A stretch of DNA of 64,000 nucleotides from the NCBI RefSeq assembly GCF_001625215.2, contig NC_030389.2, forward strand, positions 5,678,930 to 5,742,929. The letters run 5' to 3'. The translations under genes and the position numbers were made by a program. Shown piece after piece: positions 23,202-34,900 of the stretch; position 1 is the first letter of the stretch; each line of letters begins with the position of its first letter. The DNA comes from Daucus carota subsp. sativus. Its lineage: Eukaryota > Streptophyta > Magnoliopsida > Apiales > Apiaceae. The notes below the pieces were generated by a model. That model had not been told where the DNA came from and did not search any database. It worked only from the letters and a program-made list of their open reading frames with translations.

Positions 23202-23206
23202 ACAAT
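23202..23206 (+). repeat. Left target site duplication of the Sirevirus (ACAAT)
   Basis: ACAAT directly precedes the LTR TG. The same five bases follow the element at 37604-37608, and unit 1 has the single uninterrupted copy in GATGACAATGATGC at 11694-11707. Confidence 0.95.
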
Positions 23207-23954
23207 TGTAAAGCATAATGTAACGTAACTGTAATTACGATAACTCAACACAACGAAAGACAGGAAACAATACGTAAGTATAATACAGGAATCTACAGGT
23301 TGGAGATTCGATACGAACAGACAAAGACAATCAAGATATCTGAGACAAGCATCCGTCCACTGGAAGAAGTTCATTAATATGTTCAAGCCTCAGTGAAGAA
23401 TAAAGTTCTATGTGTTTCTGCTATTAAGATTGCCTGAAGATCAAGTATCAAAGACCAGAAGATTCCAGTATATTTAATTTGATTATTTATAATCAAATTT
23501 ATCGAAGCAACATCTAACCCGGATTGACTGATCAAGTATATTATCAAGCAAAGGATTCAAAGAATTATTTCAGTTCGAGTCGTTCGTGAACCAGACCAGT
23601 GCACAGGACGTCGGGACGTACGAAAGTATTCAGTGGATTCGATCAACGATTATTTGACCAAGTCAAATGAGCTATTCCTAAAAGTGGCTCAAAGGAATTA
23701 AAACTAAATTATATATTTATATATTTATATGTGATATTAATTTGATTATTACTTGAAGAAATAATTTATTCAAGTAATTATAAAATCAATTAATAAACTT
23801 ATAAATATACATATATATATATGAAAAACATCTCCAGGTCAACTCTCAGTCTTATGAGAGATAACAAGGGACATCATAGATGGATGGCGCAAGTTGGTTT
23901 CTACACTTAGATTATTTCTAAGTGTCTTTGGCTGTGAACACTGAAGGAGGGTTC

Positions 23955-23991
23955 TTAGCGCAAGGTTTGACTTAGTCAAAACCTGCGCTAA
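23955..23991. promoter_or_regulatory. LTR palindrome 1 with facing W-box cores
   Basis: TTAGCGCAAGGTTTGAC and its near-exact complement are separated by TTA. Each arm ends in TTTGAC, so two TTGAC cores (WRKY sites) face each other. Present again in the 3' LTR at about 36827-36863. Confidence 0.6.
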
Positions 23992-24077
23992 GAGATCACC
24001 ACTTGATACTGAGGGAAGCGCAAGTCCATCTCTGAATTTCTCTAAGTACTGCCTACAGTGAAGTTTCCAGTAGTGGA

Positions 24078-24107
24078 GCGCAACCTTTGACCAAGTCAAA
24101 GGTTGCG
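24078..24107. promoter_or_regulatory. LTR palindrome 2 with facing W-box cores
   Basis: CGCAACCTTTGAC and its exact 13-base complement are separated by CAA. Cores TTGACC and TTGACT lie on opposite strands. The 3' LTR copy is at about 36950-36979. It lies about 300 bases upstream of the LTR TATA box, a plausible enhancer position. Confidence 0.65.
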
Positions 24108-24401
24108 ACTCTCATTCATATCCAAGCGCAACTTCATAATATGGCTAAGTCATTCACTGGGAGTTCAATACAGGCGCCAAGTTTGACTCCCTAGCGCAAC
24201 CTTTGACCACAGTGGAGAAAATATGAATATAGAGCGCAACTTTCATATTCATATACTTATATATATATATGTGTATATGAAAGTGGCGCCATCTACTATA
24301 TTCACTTGGAGTTAGTTTTATTTCTTCAAAACGAATTCGTCCAGGACGAACTCAAGTCGTCCAGGACGAACTCGTTAACCATGGTTAGTTGTTGGAAAGC
24401 C

Positions 24402-24409
24402 TATAAATA
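24402..24409 (+). promoter_or_regulatory. TATA box of the retrotransposon promoter
   Basis: TATAAATA in a CCTATAAATAG context, about 330 bases before the LTR end. It is the best TATA match in the LTR; the 3' LTR copy is at about 37274-37281. Confidence 0.7.
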
Positions 24410-24733
24410 GAGGTTAATGTTTTCATTTGAAAACAACTACACACTTTGTAAGTGCACACACTATACACGTTCTCGAGAGTTAAATTAGAAGATCGTATTT
24501 ATCGAGAGTTTGTAATAGAGTGATTGTAGTCTCTGCAGCCGACACTTGTGTTGGAATTTGTAGCACCCGAGGATTATTTCTAATACAAGAATATTCCCCG
24601 ACTTGCTGGAGTTATTTATTTACGATTGATTTAACATGGACTGAAACAAAGATTATCCGCAATTAAATTAAATCGAAGAAAATTGGTACGACGTATTCAA
24701 CCCCCCCTTCTACGTCTGATTGGACCTAACAAT

Positions 24734-24745
24734 TGGTATCAGAGC
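24734..24745 (+). other. Primer binding site (initiator tRNA-Met)
   Basis: TGGTATCAGAGC starts two bases after the 5' LTR. This is the standard complement of the plant initiator methionine tRNA 3' end used by Copia elements to prime minus-strand DNA synthesis. Confidence 0.92.
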
Positions 24746-24829
24746 TTAGCTGATCGATATACAGATCTGAGATCCGTAACCAATCTGAAAAGCTAGCTGT
24801 CCGTACAATCGTAATTTTATCTGATAACA

Positions 24830-27412
24830 ATGTCGACACACAAGTTAGGAATCAAAGTACCTCCATTTGACAAGGATGACTACAACAACTGGAAGATGAA
24901 GATGTTGCTGTACATCAGAGTTGCTAATCCCATGTTCATTGGGATTCTGGAAAATGGTCCATTTGTGCCTATGAAGGTTATTCCTGAATCTGTTGAAAAT
25001 GGTGTTCGTATTCCACAGAAGTCTGTTCCTAAAGAGAAAAGTGAATACACTGACACTGATAAGGAATATGTTGCACAAGATCATAATCTGCAACTCATAA
25101 TTGTTGAATCAATGACCAAGACAATGACACATCTGATACTAAGTCTGAAAACTTCAAAGCAGATGTGGGACACTATTGAGGCATTGATGGAGGGATCTGA
25201 AGAAGTCAGGGAAAACAGATACGATATGCTAATTGCCAGATATGAAGCATTTCAGGCAATACCTGGAGAGAATATTTCTCAAATCTACGAGAGGTTCATG
25301 TTGTTACTGAATGAACTCACCCTGCATGGAAAGACTTATCCACAGAAAGAGATTAACAGAAAGTTCTCATTTGTGATGCCACCCCATCTAGTTGTAAAGA
25401 CAGAGACCATCCGGGAAAGAAGCGACTTCAGGACTATGACTTTGGAAAAGCTGTTTGGAAAACTGAAGACGTTTGAGATGGAACTTGAACAGAGAAAGAT
25501 CATATATGGTGGTGGATCAACAGAATCCAAGAGTATGGCCTTACAGAAGACCACTGCACTGATTGCTGATCAACCATACTTTGGTTATCAACAATTAGTT
25601 GAATATGGTATCAATGATCACACTGTTGCTCAGAGTGATTGTTCATCCATCAAAGCTGACTATCCTTCTACCATTACTGAGATTGTAGAAGCTGAAGTTG
25701 ATGAAGTTTCTGAAGAACCGGAGGATGAGTTCTACACTCAAGAAGAGCTGGAGCAGCTGGAAGATAAGTCAATGGCTTATATGGCTGCAAGGTTCAAGCA
25801 TATCAAGTTCAGGAAGAACCCCCGGTACAAGAAAACTTCAGGGAACAAGTTTCAGGGTAAAGGAGGATACTCAGGCTCAGGGTCAAAGACAACTGGCAGT
25901 TTCAAACCAAACATGTATGACAAGAGCAAGGTCAGATGCTACAACTGCAATGACTTAGGGCACTTTGCAACGGAGTGCAGGAAACCCAAAGCAGCTCCTG
26001 TCAGAAGCAACTCATATGATAAGAAGAATTCTTATGAGGATCTGAAGAAAGAGAATGAGAAGCTAAAAGCTAAGTTGGAAGCAATGGTGGCCAAGCACAA
26101 AGGAAAGGCTTACATTGCTGAGGGAAAAAGCTGGGATGACACAGATTCTGATGATGAACCTGTCCAGAGCAATTATGCATTTGCATTAATGGCTGACACT
26201 GTCGAGGAATCTCCATCTCAGGTATCTCCTGAAATTTCTGTTGATGACATGACTACTGCTGATTATAAAAAGACTATAAATGAACTAGGTCAAGAGATGT
26301 ATAACTTGCACACTAGTTTATTAGCTTCAGAATCAGATAACTGTAGTCTTTCTCTAAAGATATCTAAACTTGAAGAAAGAGTAGATGAATTAGCTTTAGA
26401 GAAACTCATAAACACTAACCTTAAAGATAGAATTGAATATCTAGAGAATAAGGAGAAGTGTAGTGCAGAAATTGAGGAGTCCCTTAGGTCTCAGATTGCT
26501 GACCTAGAAACTAAGCTTAGGGCCTATCAGAATTCTGCCTTTCTACAGAAAGAGATCTTGGATAGTCAAAGGGTTGATAAGAAGGTTGCTATTGGCCTTG
26601 ACTATAGTTCTTTGGAAAGAGCGAAAAGAAAGAAGAGAAAAGAAAATGAAGGCATATTTGTTTCAGCAGGAACTGAGAATGCTCCTGAAGGAACAAATAT
26701 ACCTAAAATTCTGAAGAACACCAAGACCCCTATCTTTAGAATGGCACAAACAGAACCTCTGATAGAAGAAGATCTTGTAATCAAGGAAGAGTTGAAAAAT
26801 GAGGAAGTTGTTAAGCCTCAAGTAAAACAGGAATCACAAGATGTACCTTCTAATTCCCAAGTCAGAGATGACTCAGATAAAACTGGATTAGGAAGTACTA
26901 GTTCCAACAAAAAGAAGAATAACAGGAATGGCAAGTTAGATCCTAAGAACACCAATTCTAGGAATGCTAGAAAGGTTTGTAATAACTGCAATTCTACTAA
27001 TCATCTTACTCATGCATGTAAAGTGATTAAAGTAGATAATTCTGTTTCTAACATGCCAAACATTGTTAACATGAATGCTGTTCATTTGCCATGTGGTAGA
27101 GTAGGTTGCATGCAATGTGCTATGAATATGATGTCTGCATGCTTTACCATGTTGAATGCATCTTTTTCTGCACCATCTGCCATGAATATGAATATGCCTG
27201 CACCTTCTGTTGCCCCTGTGGCAAAGACTGCTAGTCCTTCTAAGAAGAAGGAAACTCCCAACTCCAAGTCTAAAAGCACTTCTGCTAAGACTAAAAAGGA
27301 GAAGAGTCCAGTCACCCCTGAACAAGCACATGTTAAACAAATTCCTGTTGATAATCCTGTTTCTACTAAATCACCTGGACCCAAGAACGTCTGGGTACCA
27401 AAGAAAGTTTAA
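24830..27412 (+). CDS. gag: Sirevirus gag polyprotein, 860 aa
   Basis: Structural protein that would form the virus-like particle and bind element RNA. The N-terminal about 250 residues look like the Copia gag domain (KLGIKVPPFDKDDYNNWKMK opening, then helix-rich). A CCHC zinc knuckle CYNCNDLGHFATEC lies near residues 370-383. Next come a charged coiled-coil stretch (about 410-600), a K/N/S-rich linker, and a second CCHC-spaced knuckle CNNCNSTNHLTHAC near 717-730. The C-terminus ends GPKNVWVPKKV. It is about twice as long as gag of small Copia families, as known for Sireviruses. It ends TAA at 27412, 11 bases before the pol ATG in another frame. Confidence 0.92.
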   Translation: MSTHKLGIKVPPFDKDDYNNWKMKMLLYIRVANPMFIGILENGPFVPMKVIPESVENGVRIPQKSVPKEKSEYTDTDKEYVAQDHNLQLIIVESMTKTMTHLILSLKTSKQMWDTIEALMEGSEEVRENRYDMLIARYEAFQAIPGENISQIYERFMLLLNELTLHGKTYPQKEINRKFSFVMPPHLVVKTETIRERSDFRTMTLEKLFGKLKTFEMELEQRKIIYGGGSTESKSMALQKTTALIADQPYFGYQQLVEYGINDHTVAQSDCSSIKADYPSTITEIVEAEVDEVSEEPEDEFYTQEELEQLEDKSMAYMAARFKHIKFRKNPRYKKTSGNKFQGKGGYSGSGSKTTGSFKPNMYDKSKVRCYNCNDLGHFATECRKPKAAPVRSNSYDKKNSYEDLKKENEKLKAKLEAMVAKHKGKAYIAEGKSWDDTDSDDEPVQSNYAFALMADTVEESPSQVSPEISVDDMTTADYKKTINELGQEMYNLHTSLLASESDNCSLSLKISKLEERVDELALEKLINTNLKDRIEYLENKEKCSAEIEESLRSQIADLETKLRAYQNSAFLQKEILDSQRVDKKVAIGLDYSSLERAKRKKRKENEGIFVSAGTENAPEGTNIPKILKNTKTPIFRMAQTEPLIEEDLVIKEELKNEEVVKPQVKQESQDVPSNSQVRDDSDKTGLGSTSSNKKKNNRNGKLDPKNTNSRNARKVCNNCNSTNHLTHACKVIKVDNSVSNMPNIVNMNAVHLPCGRVGCMQCAMNMMSACFTMLNASFSAPSAMNMNMPAPSVAPVAKTASPSKKKETPNSKSKSTSAKTKKEKSPVTPEQAHVKQIPVDNPVSTKSPGPKNVWVPKKV

Positions 27413-27423
27413 TCCATTTGTGA

Positions 27424-30400
27424 ATGCAGGGCACAGGAAAGAAAAGAAAAGTTGTGTGGGTCCTTGATAGTGGTTGTTCAAGACACATGACTGGTGAAAA
27501 GTCCCTGCTCACAGATGTGGTGATGAGAACCGGCCCAATTGTAATCTTTGGAGATGACAGCAAAGGTTTTACAACGGGATATGGTAAGCTGAAAGTTGGA
27601 AATGTCATAATTGAAGACATCTCTCTAGTGGAAGGACTCAAGCATAATTTACTAAGTATCAGTCAGTTCTGTGACAAAGGATACGACGTAATCTTTCAGA
27701 AGGAAGTTTGCTTAATCCAGAACCGGAAGAACAAGGATCTTACACTCCGTGGTGTAAGAAAGTCAAGTTTGTTTATAGCCGACATAGACTCAGCAAGTAA
27801 GGGGGAGGTCAAGTGTTTCTACACCAAGGCCTCTGCTGATGATAGTTGGTTATGGCATCGGAAGCTCTCACACTTGAACTTTAAGACTATGAATTCTTTA
27901 GTCAAAAGGGAACTTGTGAGAGGATTGCCACAGAAAGAATTCTGTCAAGAAGGACTCTGTGATGCATGTGAAAAAGGGAAGTCAAAGAAAGCATCACACA
28001 GGAGCAAAGGCATGACTGATATTGGTTCACCCCTTCAACTGATTCATATGGATCTGTTTGGACCAGTCAACATTCCTTCTATATCAAGAAAAAGATATGC
28101 TCTTGTGATCGTCGATGACTACTCAAAATACACATGGGTATTATTCTTACATTCAAAGGATGAAGCAGCACTCGTCATCATTGATCATATCAAGAAGATT
28201 GAAAAGGAAGCAGATCTGCCAGTAAGGGCAATCAGATCAGATAATGGAACAGAATTTCGTAATACTGTTCTTAATGACTTCTGTACTGATAAGGGCATCT
28301 CTCGTCAGTATTCAGCTCCAAGGACTCCACAACAAAATGGTGTCGTAGAAAGGAAGAACAGAACCTTGATTGAAGCAGCAAGGACTATGATTAGTCAATC
28401 AAGACTTCCAATCTATTTCTGGGCTGAAGCTGTAAGCACTGCTTGCTACACTCAAAATCGTACCCTGATTAACAAAGATTTGGATAAGACTCCTTATGAA
28501 GTAATGGCCAACAGAAAACCATCACTGAGTTACTTTCATGTGTTTGGTGCAAAATGCTTTGTGTTAAAAGAAGAGCATTTGGGAAAGTTTGATGCCAAAG
28601 CTGAAGAAGGCATTTTTCTGGGCTATTCTTTGGAGTCTAAGGCCTACAGGGTTTATCTGATCAATGACGACAAGCTGATTGAAAGCATCAATGTAAGATT
28701 TGATGATACCAGACTCCCAAGTCTTCAAAAGGAAAATGAATCTGATTCTCTGGAATTTGAGAATTTAGAAGACATCTACTTAGGAGAAGATGAACCTGAA
28801 GCTGATATAAGAGATCCTAATGCAAATGAAGAAAATGCTGATCCTGAACCATCTGGAGGAAGTATTGGCAACAACACAAATGATCATCATGATCACAGTG
28901 GTCAAAGTGGAGGATCATCAAATAGAATCTACATCAGCTCAGGGGGAGTAAGTCAAAGTGGATCCACTAGTCATCACACTCAACACAACTATGATTTTGG
29001 TGAATCATCAAGATTGAATCTGCCAAGACAAAGGGTATGGAGTAGAGACCATCCTGTTGAACAAATCATTGGTGATCCAGACACAGGAGTGCAGACTAGA
29101 AGAGCAACTCAGAATGAATGCAACTTTGCTGGATTCTTGTCTCAGATAGAACCAAAGAAAGTTGAAGAGGCTCTAAGTGATCCTGATTGGGTATCTGCAA
29201 TGCAGGAAGAACTCAATCAATTCGAAAGGCAGAAAGTTTGGAAGTTGGTGCCAAGACCTAAAGGAAAATCTATAGTTGGCACCAGATGGGTTTTTAGAAA
29301 CAAACTGGATGAAGATGGTATTGTTACGAGGAATAAGGCAAGACTGGTTGCAAAGGGTTATTCACAAGAAGAAGGAATTGATTATGATGAAACCTACGCT
29401 CCAGTTGCTAGGCTTGAAGCAATCAGGATGTTCTTAGCATTTGCAGCACACTCCAACTTCAAAGTATATCAGATGGATGTGAAAAGTGCATTCCTGAATG
29501 GTGATCTGGAAGAGGAAGTCTATGTTGAACAACCCCCTGGGTTTGAAGACAAAGAATTTGAAGACTTTGTATACTTTCTCTTCAAAGCACTCTATGGCCT
29601 GAAGCAAGCCCCTCGAACCTGGTATGACACTCTTTCCAAGTTCTTACTTGAAAATGGTTTCACCAGAGGTATCATCGATAAAACTCTTTTCCATAAAAAG
29701 CATAAGGATGATATAATTCTTGTACAAGTATATGTCGATGACATTATATTTGGTTCTACTAATGATCTTTTGTGCGAGAGATTTGCTAAGTTAATGCAGA
29801 GCAAGTATGAGATGAGCATGATGGGAGAATTGTCCTTCTTCCTAGGACTTCAAGTCATTCAGAAGCCTGACGGTATTTTTATCTGCCAATCTAAATACAT
29901 CAAGGATCTTCTGAAGAAATATGGAATGGAAGAAGCATCTACTGCCAAAACCCCTATGCCAACTGCTGTCAAACTTGATCAGGACAAATCTGGTAAGTCA
30001 GTTGACATCACGAAGTATCGAGGTATGATTGGCTCTCTCTTATACTTAACTGCTAGTAGACCAGATATCATGTTCGCAACTTGTTTATGTGCTAGATTCC
30101 AGGCTGATCCTAAAGAGTCACATCTTATAGCTGTTAAGCGTATTTTTAGGTATCTTAAGGGAACCCCCAATCTAGGGATTTGGTACCCTAAAGATACAGG
30201 TTTTAATCTGGTTGGCTATACAGATTCTGACTTTGCAGGATGTAAGATTGATAGGAAAAGTACTTCAGGAAGCTGTCAGTTTCTTGGACGAAGGTTGGTG
30301 TCATGGTATAGCAAGAAGCAACACTCCGTGTCTACGTCTACAGCGGAAGCTGAATACATAGCTGCTGGAAGTTGCTGTGCTCAAATCTTGTGGATGAGGA

Positions 30401-30678
30401 ATCAACTACAAGATTATGGACTCATGTTGGATAAAATTCCGATTCTGTGTGATAACACGAGTGCCATTGCCATTGCCAACAATCCTGTTCAACACTCCAG
30501 GACAAAGCATATTGATATCAGGTATCATTTCCTTCGCGAGCATGTCATGAATGGAACAGTAGAGTTACACTTCGTACCTACTGATCAACAAATTGCAGAC
30601 ATCTTCACTAAACCACTAGACGAATCCACTTTCTCTAGACTGGTTGGTGAACTTGGGATGTTAAATATGTCTAATTAA
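27424..30678 (+). CDS. pol: Sirevirus pol polyprotein (protease-integrase-RT-RNase H), 1084 aa
   Basis: Domains in order: aspartic protease with [13 protein letters not shown] near residues 13-25; GAG-pre-integrase zinc region (HRKLSHLN, then CDAC); integrase core with D,D,E in [17 protein letters not shown] and [10 protein letters not shown]; reverse transcriptase ([44 protein letters not shown], catalytic YVDD); RNase H ([33 protein letters not shown]). No stop or frameshift is seen in it. TGA lies immediately before the ATG in the same frame, so pol is not fused to gag in this copy. The [14 protein letters not shown] protease opening fits the SIRE lineage. Confidence 0.95.
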   Translation: MQGTGKKRKVVWVLDSGCSRHMTGEKSLLTDVVMRTGPIVIFGDDSKGFTTGYGKLKVGNVIIEDISLVEGLKHNLLSISQFCDKGYDVIFQKEVCLIQNRKNKDLTLRGVRKSSLFIADIDSASKGEVKCFYTKASADDSWLWHRKLSHLNFKTMNSLVKRELVRGLPQKEFCQEGLCDACEKGKSKKASHRSKGMTDIGSPLQLIHMDLFGPVNIPSISRKRYALVIVDDYSKYTWVLFLHSKDEAALVIIDHIKKIEKEADLPVRAIRSDNGTEFRNTVLNDFCTDKGISRQYSAPRTPQQNGVVERKNRTLIEAARTMISQSRLPIYFWAEAVSTACYTQNRTLINKDLDKTPYEVMANRKPSLSYFHVFGAKCFVLKEEHLGKFDAKAEEGIFLGYSLESKAYRVYLINDDKLIESINVRFDDTRLPSLQKENESDSLEFENLEDIYLGEDEPEADIRDPNANEENADPEPSGGSIGNNTNDHHDHSGQSGGSSNRIYISSGGVSQSGSTSHHTQHNYDFGESSRLNLPRQRVWSRDHPVEQIIGDPDTGVQTRRATQNECNFAGFLSQIEPKKVEEALSDPDWVSAMQEELNQFERQKVWKLVPRPKGKSIVGTRWVFRNKLDEDGIVTRNKARLVAKGYSQEEGIDYDETYAPVARLEAIRMFLAFAAHSNFKVYQMDVKSAFLNGDLEEEVYVEQPPGFEDKEFEDFVYFLFKALYGLKQAPRTWYDTLSKFLLENGFTRGIIDKTLFHKKHKDDIILVQVYVDDIIFGSTNDLLCERFAKLMQSKYEMSMMGELSFFLGLQVIQKPDGIFICQSKYIKDLLKKYGMEEASTAKTPMPTAVKLDQDKSGKSVDITKYRGMIGSLLYLTASRPDIMFATCLCARFQADPKESHLIAVKRIFRYLKGTPNLGIWYPKDTGFNLVGYTDSDFAGCKIDRKSTSGSCQFLGRRLVSWYSKKQHSVSTSTAEAEYIAAGSCCAQILWMRNQLQDYGLMLDKIPILCDNTSAIAIANNPVQHSRTKHIDIRYHFLREHVMNGTVELHFVPTDQQIADIFTKPLDESTFSRLVGELGMLNMSN

Positions 30679-31214
30679 TTAGACAAGAAATAACTGCAAT
30701 TTGTTCGTAAGTTCACAAGTTTTAAAATGTACATATTTTCAGGACTTGTGAATTTACAAAGTGCATCCAGTATATTACATAATTATCTGATAATTAGTTT
30801 TAATTATTTGCCATGATTTATATGATTTGCATGATTATGTGATTAATTGCAAAGTGGTAGATATTTAGAATTAATTTTCTTGAATTATTTAAAGTGCTTA
30901 TATTCAGTTAATGAATATTAGTGTTTATTTAATTCATATTTTAATTATATTTGATTAATGGATTTGAAGCAATTCAAATTATTTCAAGTTGACCATTAAT
31001 TAAATTTTAATTAAATTAATTGTAGCATAATTATTTAAATATAATTTAACTGAAGTTAATTCGGTTTAATGTTATTTGAATAAATTGTGAGTTCTGTTAT
31101 CAATTTATTAATTCATTTTGATTTATTCAAAATACTTACTAAATTGATATATTGGCGTTTGGATTTGAAAGAATTTTGTTTTCTAAAATTCTTTAAGTTC
31201 AAAGTGGTAACAGA

Positions 31215-31250
31215 GCGCAACTTTTGACTTTTTCAAGTCAAACGTTGCGC
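31215..31250. promoter_or_regulatory. Internal palindrome A (GCGCAAC...GTTGCGC)
   Basis: GCGCAACTTTTGACTT faces AAGTCAAACGTTGCGC across a short T-rich loop. Same design as the LTR palindromes, with TTGACT in each arm. Confidence 0.6.
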
Positions 31251-31302
31251 CTCTGTTCAGGAATGTATATATATGCATTTTTCTCCACCAAGTCAGGAAC
31301 TC

Positions 31303-31338
31303 GGCGCAACATTTGACTTTTTAGTCAAACGTTGCGCC
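31303..31338. promoter_or_regulatory. Internal palindrome B (GGCGCAAC...GTTGCGCC)
   Basis: GGCGCAACATTTGACT faces AGTCAAACGTTGCGCC. It lies about 50 bases after palindrome A, upstream of ORF3. Confidence 0.6.
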
Positions 31339-31960
31339 AACAGCCTTTGTGTTCTTACAGTATAAGGGTTAAATTAGTCATTTCATTAGTTGCGCCTAGC
31401 GCACCTTACTGTCTGTAGTATGGAGGGCAACTTGGTAATTAACCAAGTTGCGCCTCGATTTTGCCTGTGGTATATGTACTCGACTTGTGCTTTTTTCTTT
31501 TATTATCTCCAGTCGATATACACACATACTTACACGCAAACAAACCTCCTCTCTGTTCTAAAAACTCTCGAACTCGAACACCTTCAAAGCCACAAAACTC
31601 TATCAAATCTTTGCCCATTTGTAGTTCTGAAACCAGTTTTGTGATCCCATTGACAAGAGCTTTGATTTGAACCGAACCTTTTTGCGATCCATAACCGTTT
31701 TTCGCAAGGGTTTTTCGAGACCTTTCATCTTCAAGGACAGATTTTTACGTGAGTTTAGCATCGATAATTTTCGAAACCGATACCATTATTCTTAGAATTT
31801 CAAGGAGTATAACATACTGTAATTTCATCAAAATCTGAAATTCTTGAATTTAGGGTTTTTCGGAGAGTTATTAATTAATTATTTTCGTGACATAAAGTGA
31901 ATATTTGTTCGTGTTTATTCGTGAAACGAAATTTATAATCATTTTTAATTTTAATTAAAA

Positions 31961-34900
31961 ATGGCTGCAAATTTTGATATTCCGAAAACAAATTTCACTA
32001 TTGTTGAAAATAATAATTTAATTACGCAAGCGAATTATCGACGCTGGGTTCGTTACATGTCAGAATTTTCATTTGCTAGATTTGCTATGACAGAATCAGT
32101 TTATCTCAACAAATCTCTACTTCGAGATTTTCTGTCTTCTATTTCTGTTGTAAATGAAGGACAGGTATTTGGACTCAAGTGTGTCATTCAGGGACGAACA
32201 CTGATGATTACTGAACAAACCCTGAACACTGTACTCCAATTGCCAACTGACAACTTTGAGGCTGTTCCAGACAAGGCTGAACGAACAAATTTCTTCTTTG
32301 CTATTCATTGCCAGAGGGAGAATGGTGATCTTCCAAGCAAAATGTACGTCAAGCATTTACCTCGAGAATGGAATTTCTTCTTTAATTCCATTTCTCATGT
32401 ATTTGCACCAAAGACTGGAGGGTTCCATGGCATCACAACCTTCAACCAGGAGATTGGAATTGCAATAGCTCAGAATACAAGGATAAATCTGGGACACATG
32501 ATCATGGGAGCTTTTCAGGACTCCCTAAGGAAAAACAGAAACATACTCCTCTATCCTAGGTTTTTCCAGATTGTGCTGAATCAACTACTGACTCCTGCTG
32601 AAAGAGCTGTCTATCCCAATATAGACAATGTTATCTGCTCTTTCATGACTACCCGGGTCATCTCTATGCTGGAAAACCATCAGAACTACACCAACAATGA
32701 AGATGTGGTTCTTCCGGAGGCAATGCTAGAATTCCTGAACAATCCAAATGTGCCTCCACCCCACATTCAAAATATTGCTGATCCAGTGGTTCAGGAAGTG
32801 GAGGCCCCTGCAACTCAAAGTACTGAAGTCCCTGAGTCATCTCATCAAGCTGATATCCCTGAGACTCAAACTTCACAAATGGAAGAAGAGGTGATAGTGG
32901 AAGATGCACAGACATCCTCAGATGACAATGCTCAATCTGAAGGAGAGGATTCACTGCAAGACAACTCCACAGATTCTGAAGATGAAGTGAATACTCCTGT
33001 TCAAACCACTGCAGCTGATGTAATGGTGGACGTTGATGAACTTTTCTCTAACACTTACAATCCACTGCTACAGTCAGGTATTCCTTCTGACTCTGACAAC
33101 TTGTCCTTCGATGCACCTGATTGGGTTCAGAATCTTTTGGATTCCAATCAGCTTTCACCTACTATCACAAGTGCCATTGAATTTGAAATCCCCCAAATTC
33201 ATAACCAAGGCACCCCTTCACAAACAATTGTAGCAGAAACTTCTCAACCCCTCAGCCAACCACTTCATATTTCTGAGAGAGAGGGAGAAAGTGCCTTAAG
33301 TGCACCACATAAGGAGATTGTTTCTGAAACTGCAGCTCTGTCTCCTAGTCAAGAAAGGAGAATAGAACCTGAGACAACTGCAGATATGTCTATTTCTTCA
33401 CCACCTCAGCCACATACTATTCCAATGCACAGTGAGGTTGCACACACAGTTGAAGAATTGACGGTTGCGAACACTTTGTCGTCCATGTCAGGGATAGACA
33501 CTGTTGTTTCTGATCCTTTTAAGGGTCAAGTGCCTTCACAGGCTTCTGGGGGAAACTTGGATGAAATGCCACATTCTACATCCTTGTCTACCCCCCTGGG
33601 AGGAACATTCCCAGATCCTTCAAAGGACTCTTCACCTCTCGAAGGTGAACGGCAATCTGTTTCTGAGCCCTTCGTATCAGGAAGTGTGCCAGTTATCGAG
33701 GACTTGTCACAAAGTCATTCGCCGTCAAAGGCAGTTGTGGGAAACCAGGGTGCTTCGCCTATTCAAGGATCACATCCTTCGAGCCCTGTGTCTACCCACC
33801 CTGAGATTCCAACTCAGGATCCAACAAAGGACTCACTACTTTCGAGTAGTCGGCAACTTGTTTCTTATGACTCAGATTCATCTGACGAGGAAACCGAGGA
33901 CGAAGGCTTACGAACCTTCATTGCACCTTCTGTGACCTCTCTAGAAGAGGCTAAGAAGATTTCACTTGCAGGTACATCAACTGATGCTGGGACTTCTTTG
34001 AGTGAGAGGGAAACACCAACAGAACTTGATATACAGAAACCCTCTGACCCACTGAGTGTTCTGGCTTTGAGTGAAACGAGAGAAACACCTACAGAACGAA
34101 CAAGTGAGAACCCCACATCCCAACCTACAATTGAATCTGCTATTCCAACTGTATCTGTGACAGAATTTGAAGCTCTGAAATTCAAAGTTCAACACTTAGA
34201 AGCTGAGAATCTTGTTCTACGGGAGGAATTGGTAGAAATCAAATCAACAATGGAACAAAGGTTGGCTACCCTGGAGGCTAAATTGCTGGCATCTCAACCT
34301 TCCAGAGAGGATTACTCAACTGAGGGGGAGAGAGCAGCAGAAAAAGCAAAGGGAAAAAGGGTGATAACAGGGGTGTCTGAAGAACTAATTGATTCTGCTC
34401 TTAGGCATCAATTCAGTTACAGTCATCATGATGAATACATCCCTGAGTTTGTGGATGACAGGGTGATAAGAATGGTTGGTGCTGAGAATGATGATCTGGA
34501 AGAAGGAGAAATCCCAGACAATGAAGTCTTTGCTGATGAACTTGCATATCATAATGACATCTTCCCTCCTCAAGAATTTGAAATTGCTAATCCACAAGAC
34601 ATTGCTGAAGTTTCTAAGGATTATGCTGAGCAAAGGAAAGTAAGGGAGAAGTTAGAAAATCAGAGACGGATTCGAAGGGAAAGGAGACTTGCCAACTTAC
34701 ATAAAGATGGAGCTGAATGGGATGCTGCTAGATCTGTGTTTGACTTTCCAGAGGTCACTCAAGAAAACAATGATGACGAAGTGAAAGATATCTTTGACTC
34801 CTTCAGGAACAATTACAAGGACTTACATGATTATCACGAGGTGTTAAATGATATCATTTCTACTGTGTCTGTTGCTGTGCTTCCCAGAAGGGGATGGATG

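Larger units (their letters stand above)
23207..24731 (+). repeat. 5' LTR, 1525 bp
   Basis: Begins TGTAAAGCATAATG, ends GGACCTAACA. It has a TATA box at 24402-24409 and W-box palindromes at 23955-23991 and 24078-24107. A direct repeat of GTCCAGGACGAACTC lies near 24340-24373. Frames read on either strand of the LTR are not genes. Confidence 0.95.
30679..31960 (+). other. Spacer between pol and ORF3 with hairpin palindromes
   Basis: About 1.28 kb of AT-rich non-coding DNA. It holds two palindromes of the LTR family (31215-31250 and 31303-31338) and further AGTTGCGCC motifs (about 31388 and 31446). From about 31500 it looks like the leader of a gene (pyrimidine-rich, then AT-rich before the ORF3 ATG), so ORF3 may have its own promoter or a spliced leader. 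Small frames at 31390-31670 are not supported. Confidence 0.6.

Noticed and set aside
23839..24099. Minus-strand 86-codon frame in the LTR (also at 36711-36971)
   Set aside because: Present in both LTRs by duplication, no recognisable domain, and covers the palindromes and upstream promoter region.
26936..27384. Minus-strand frames over the end of gag
   Set aside because: Shadows of the gag frame, which has clear domains.
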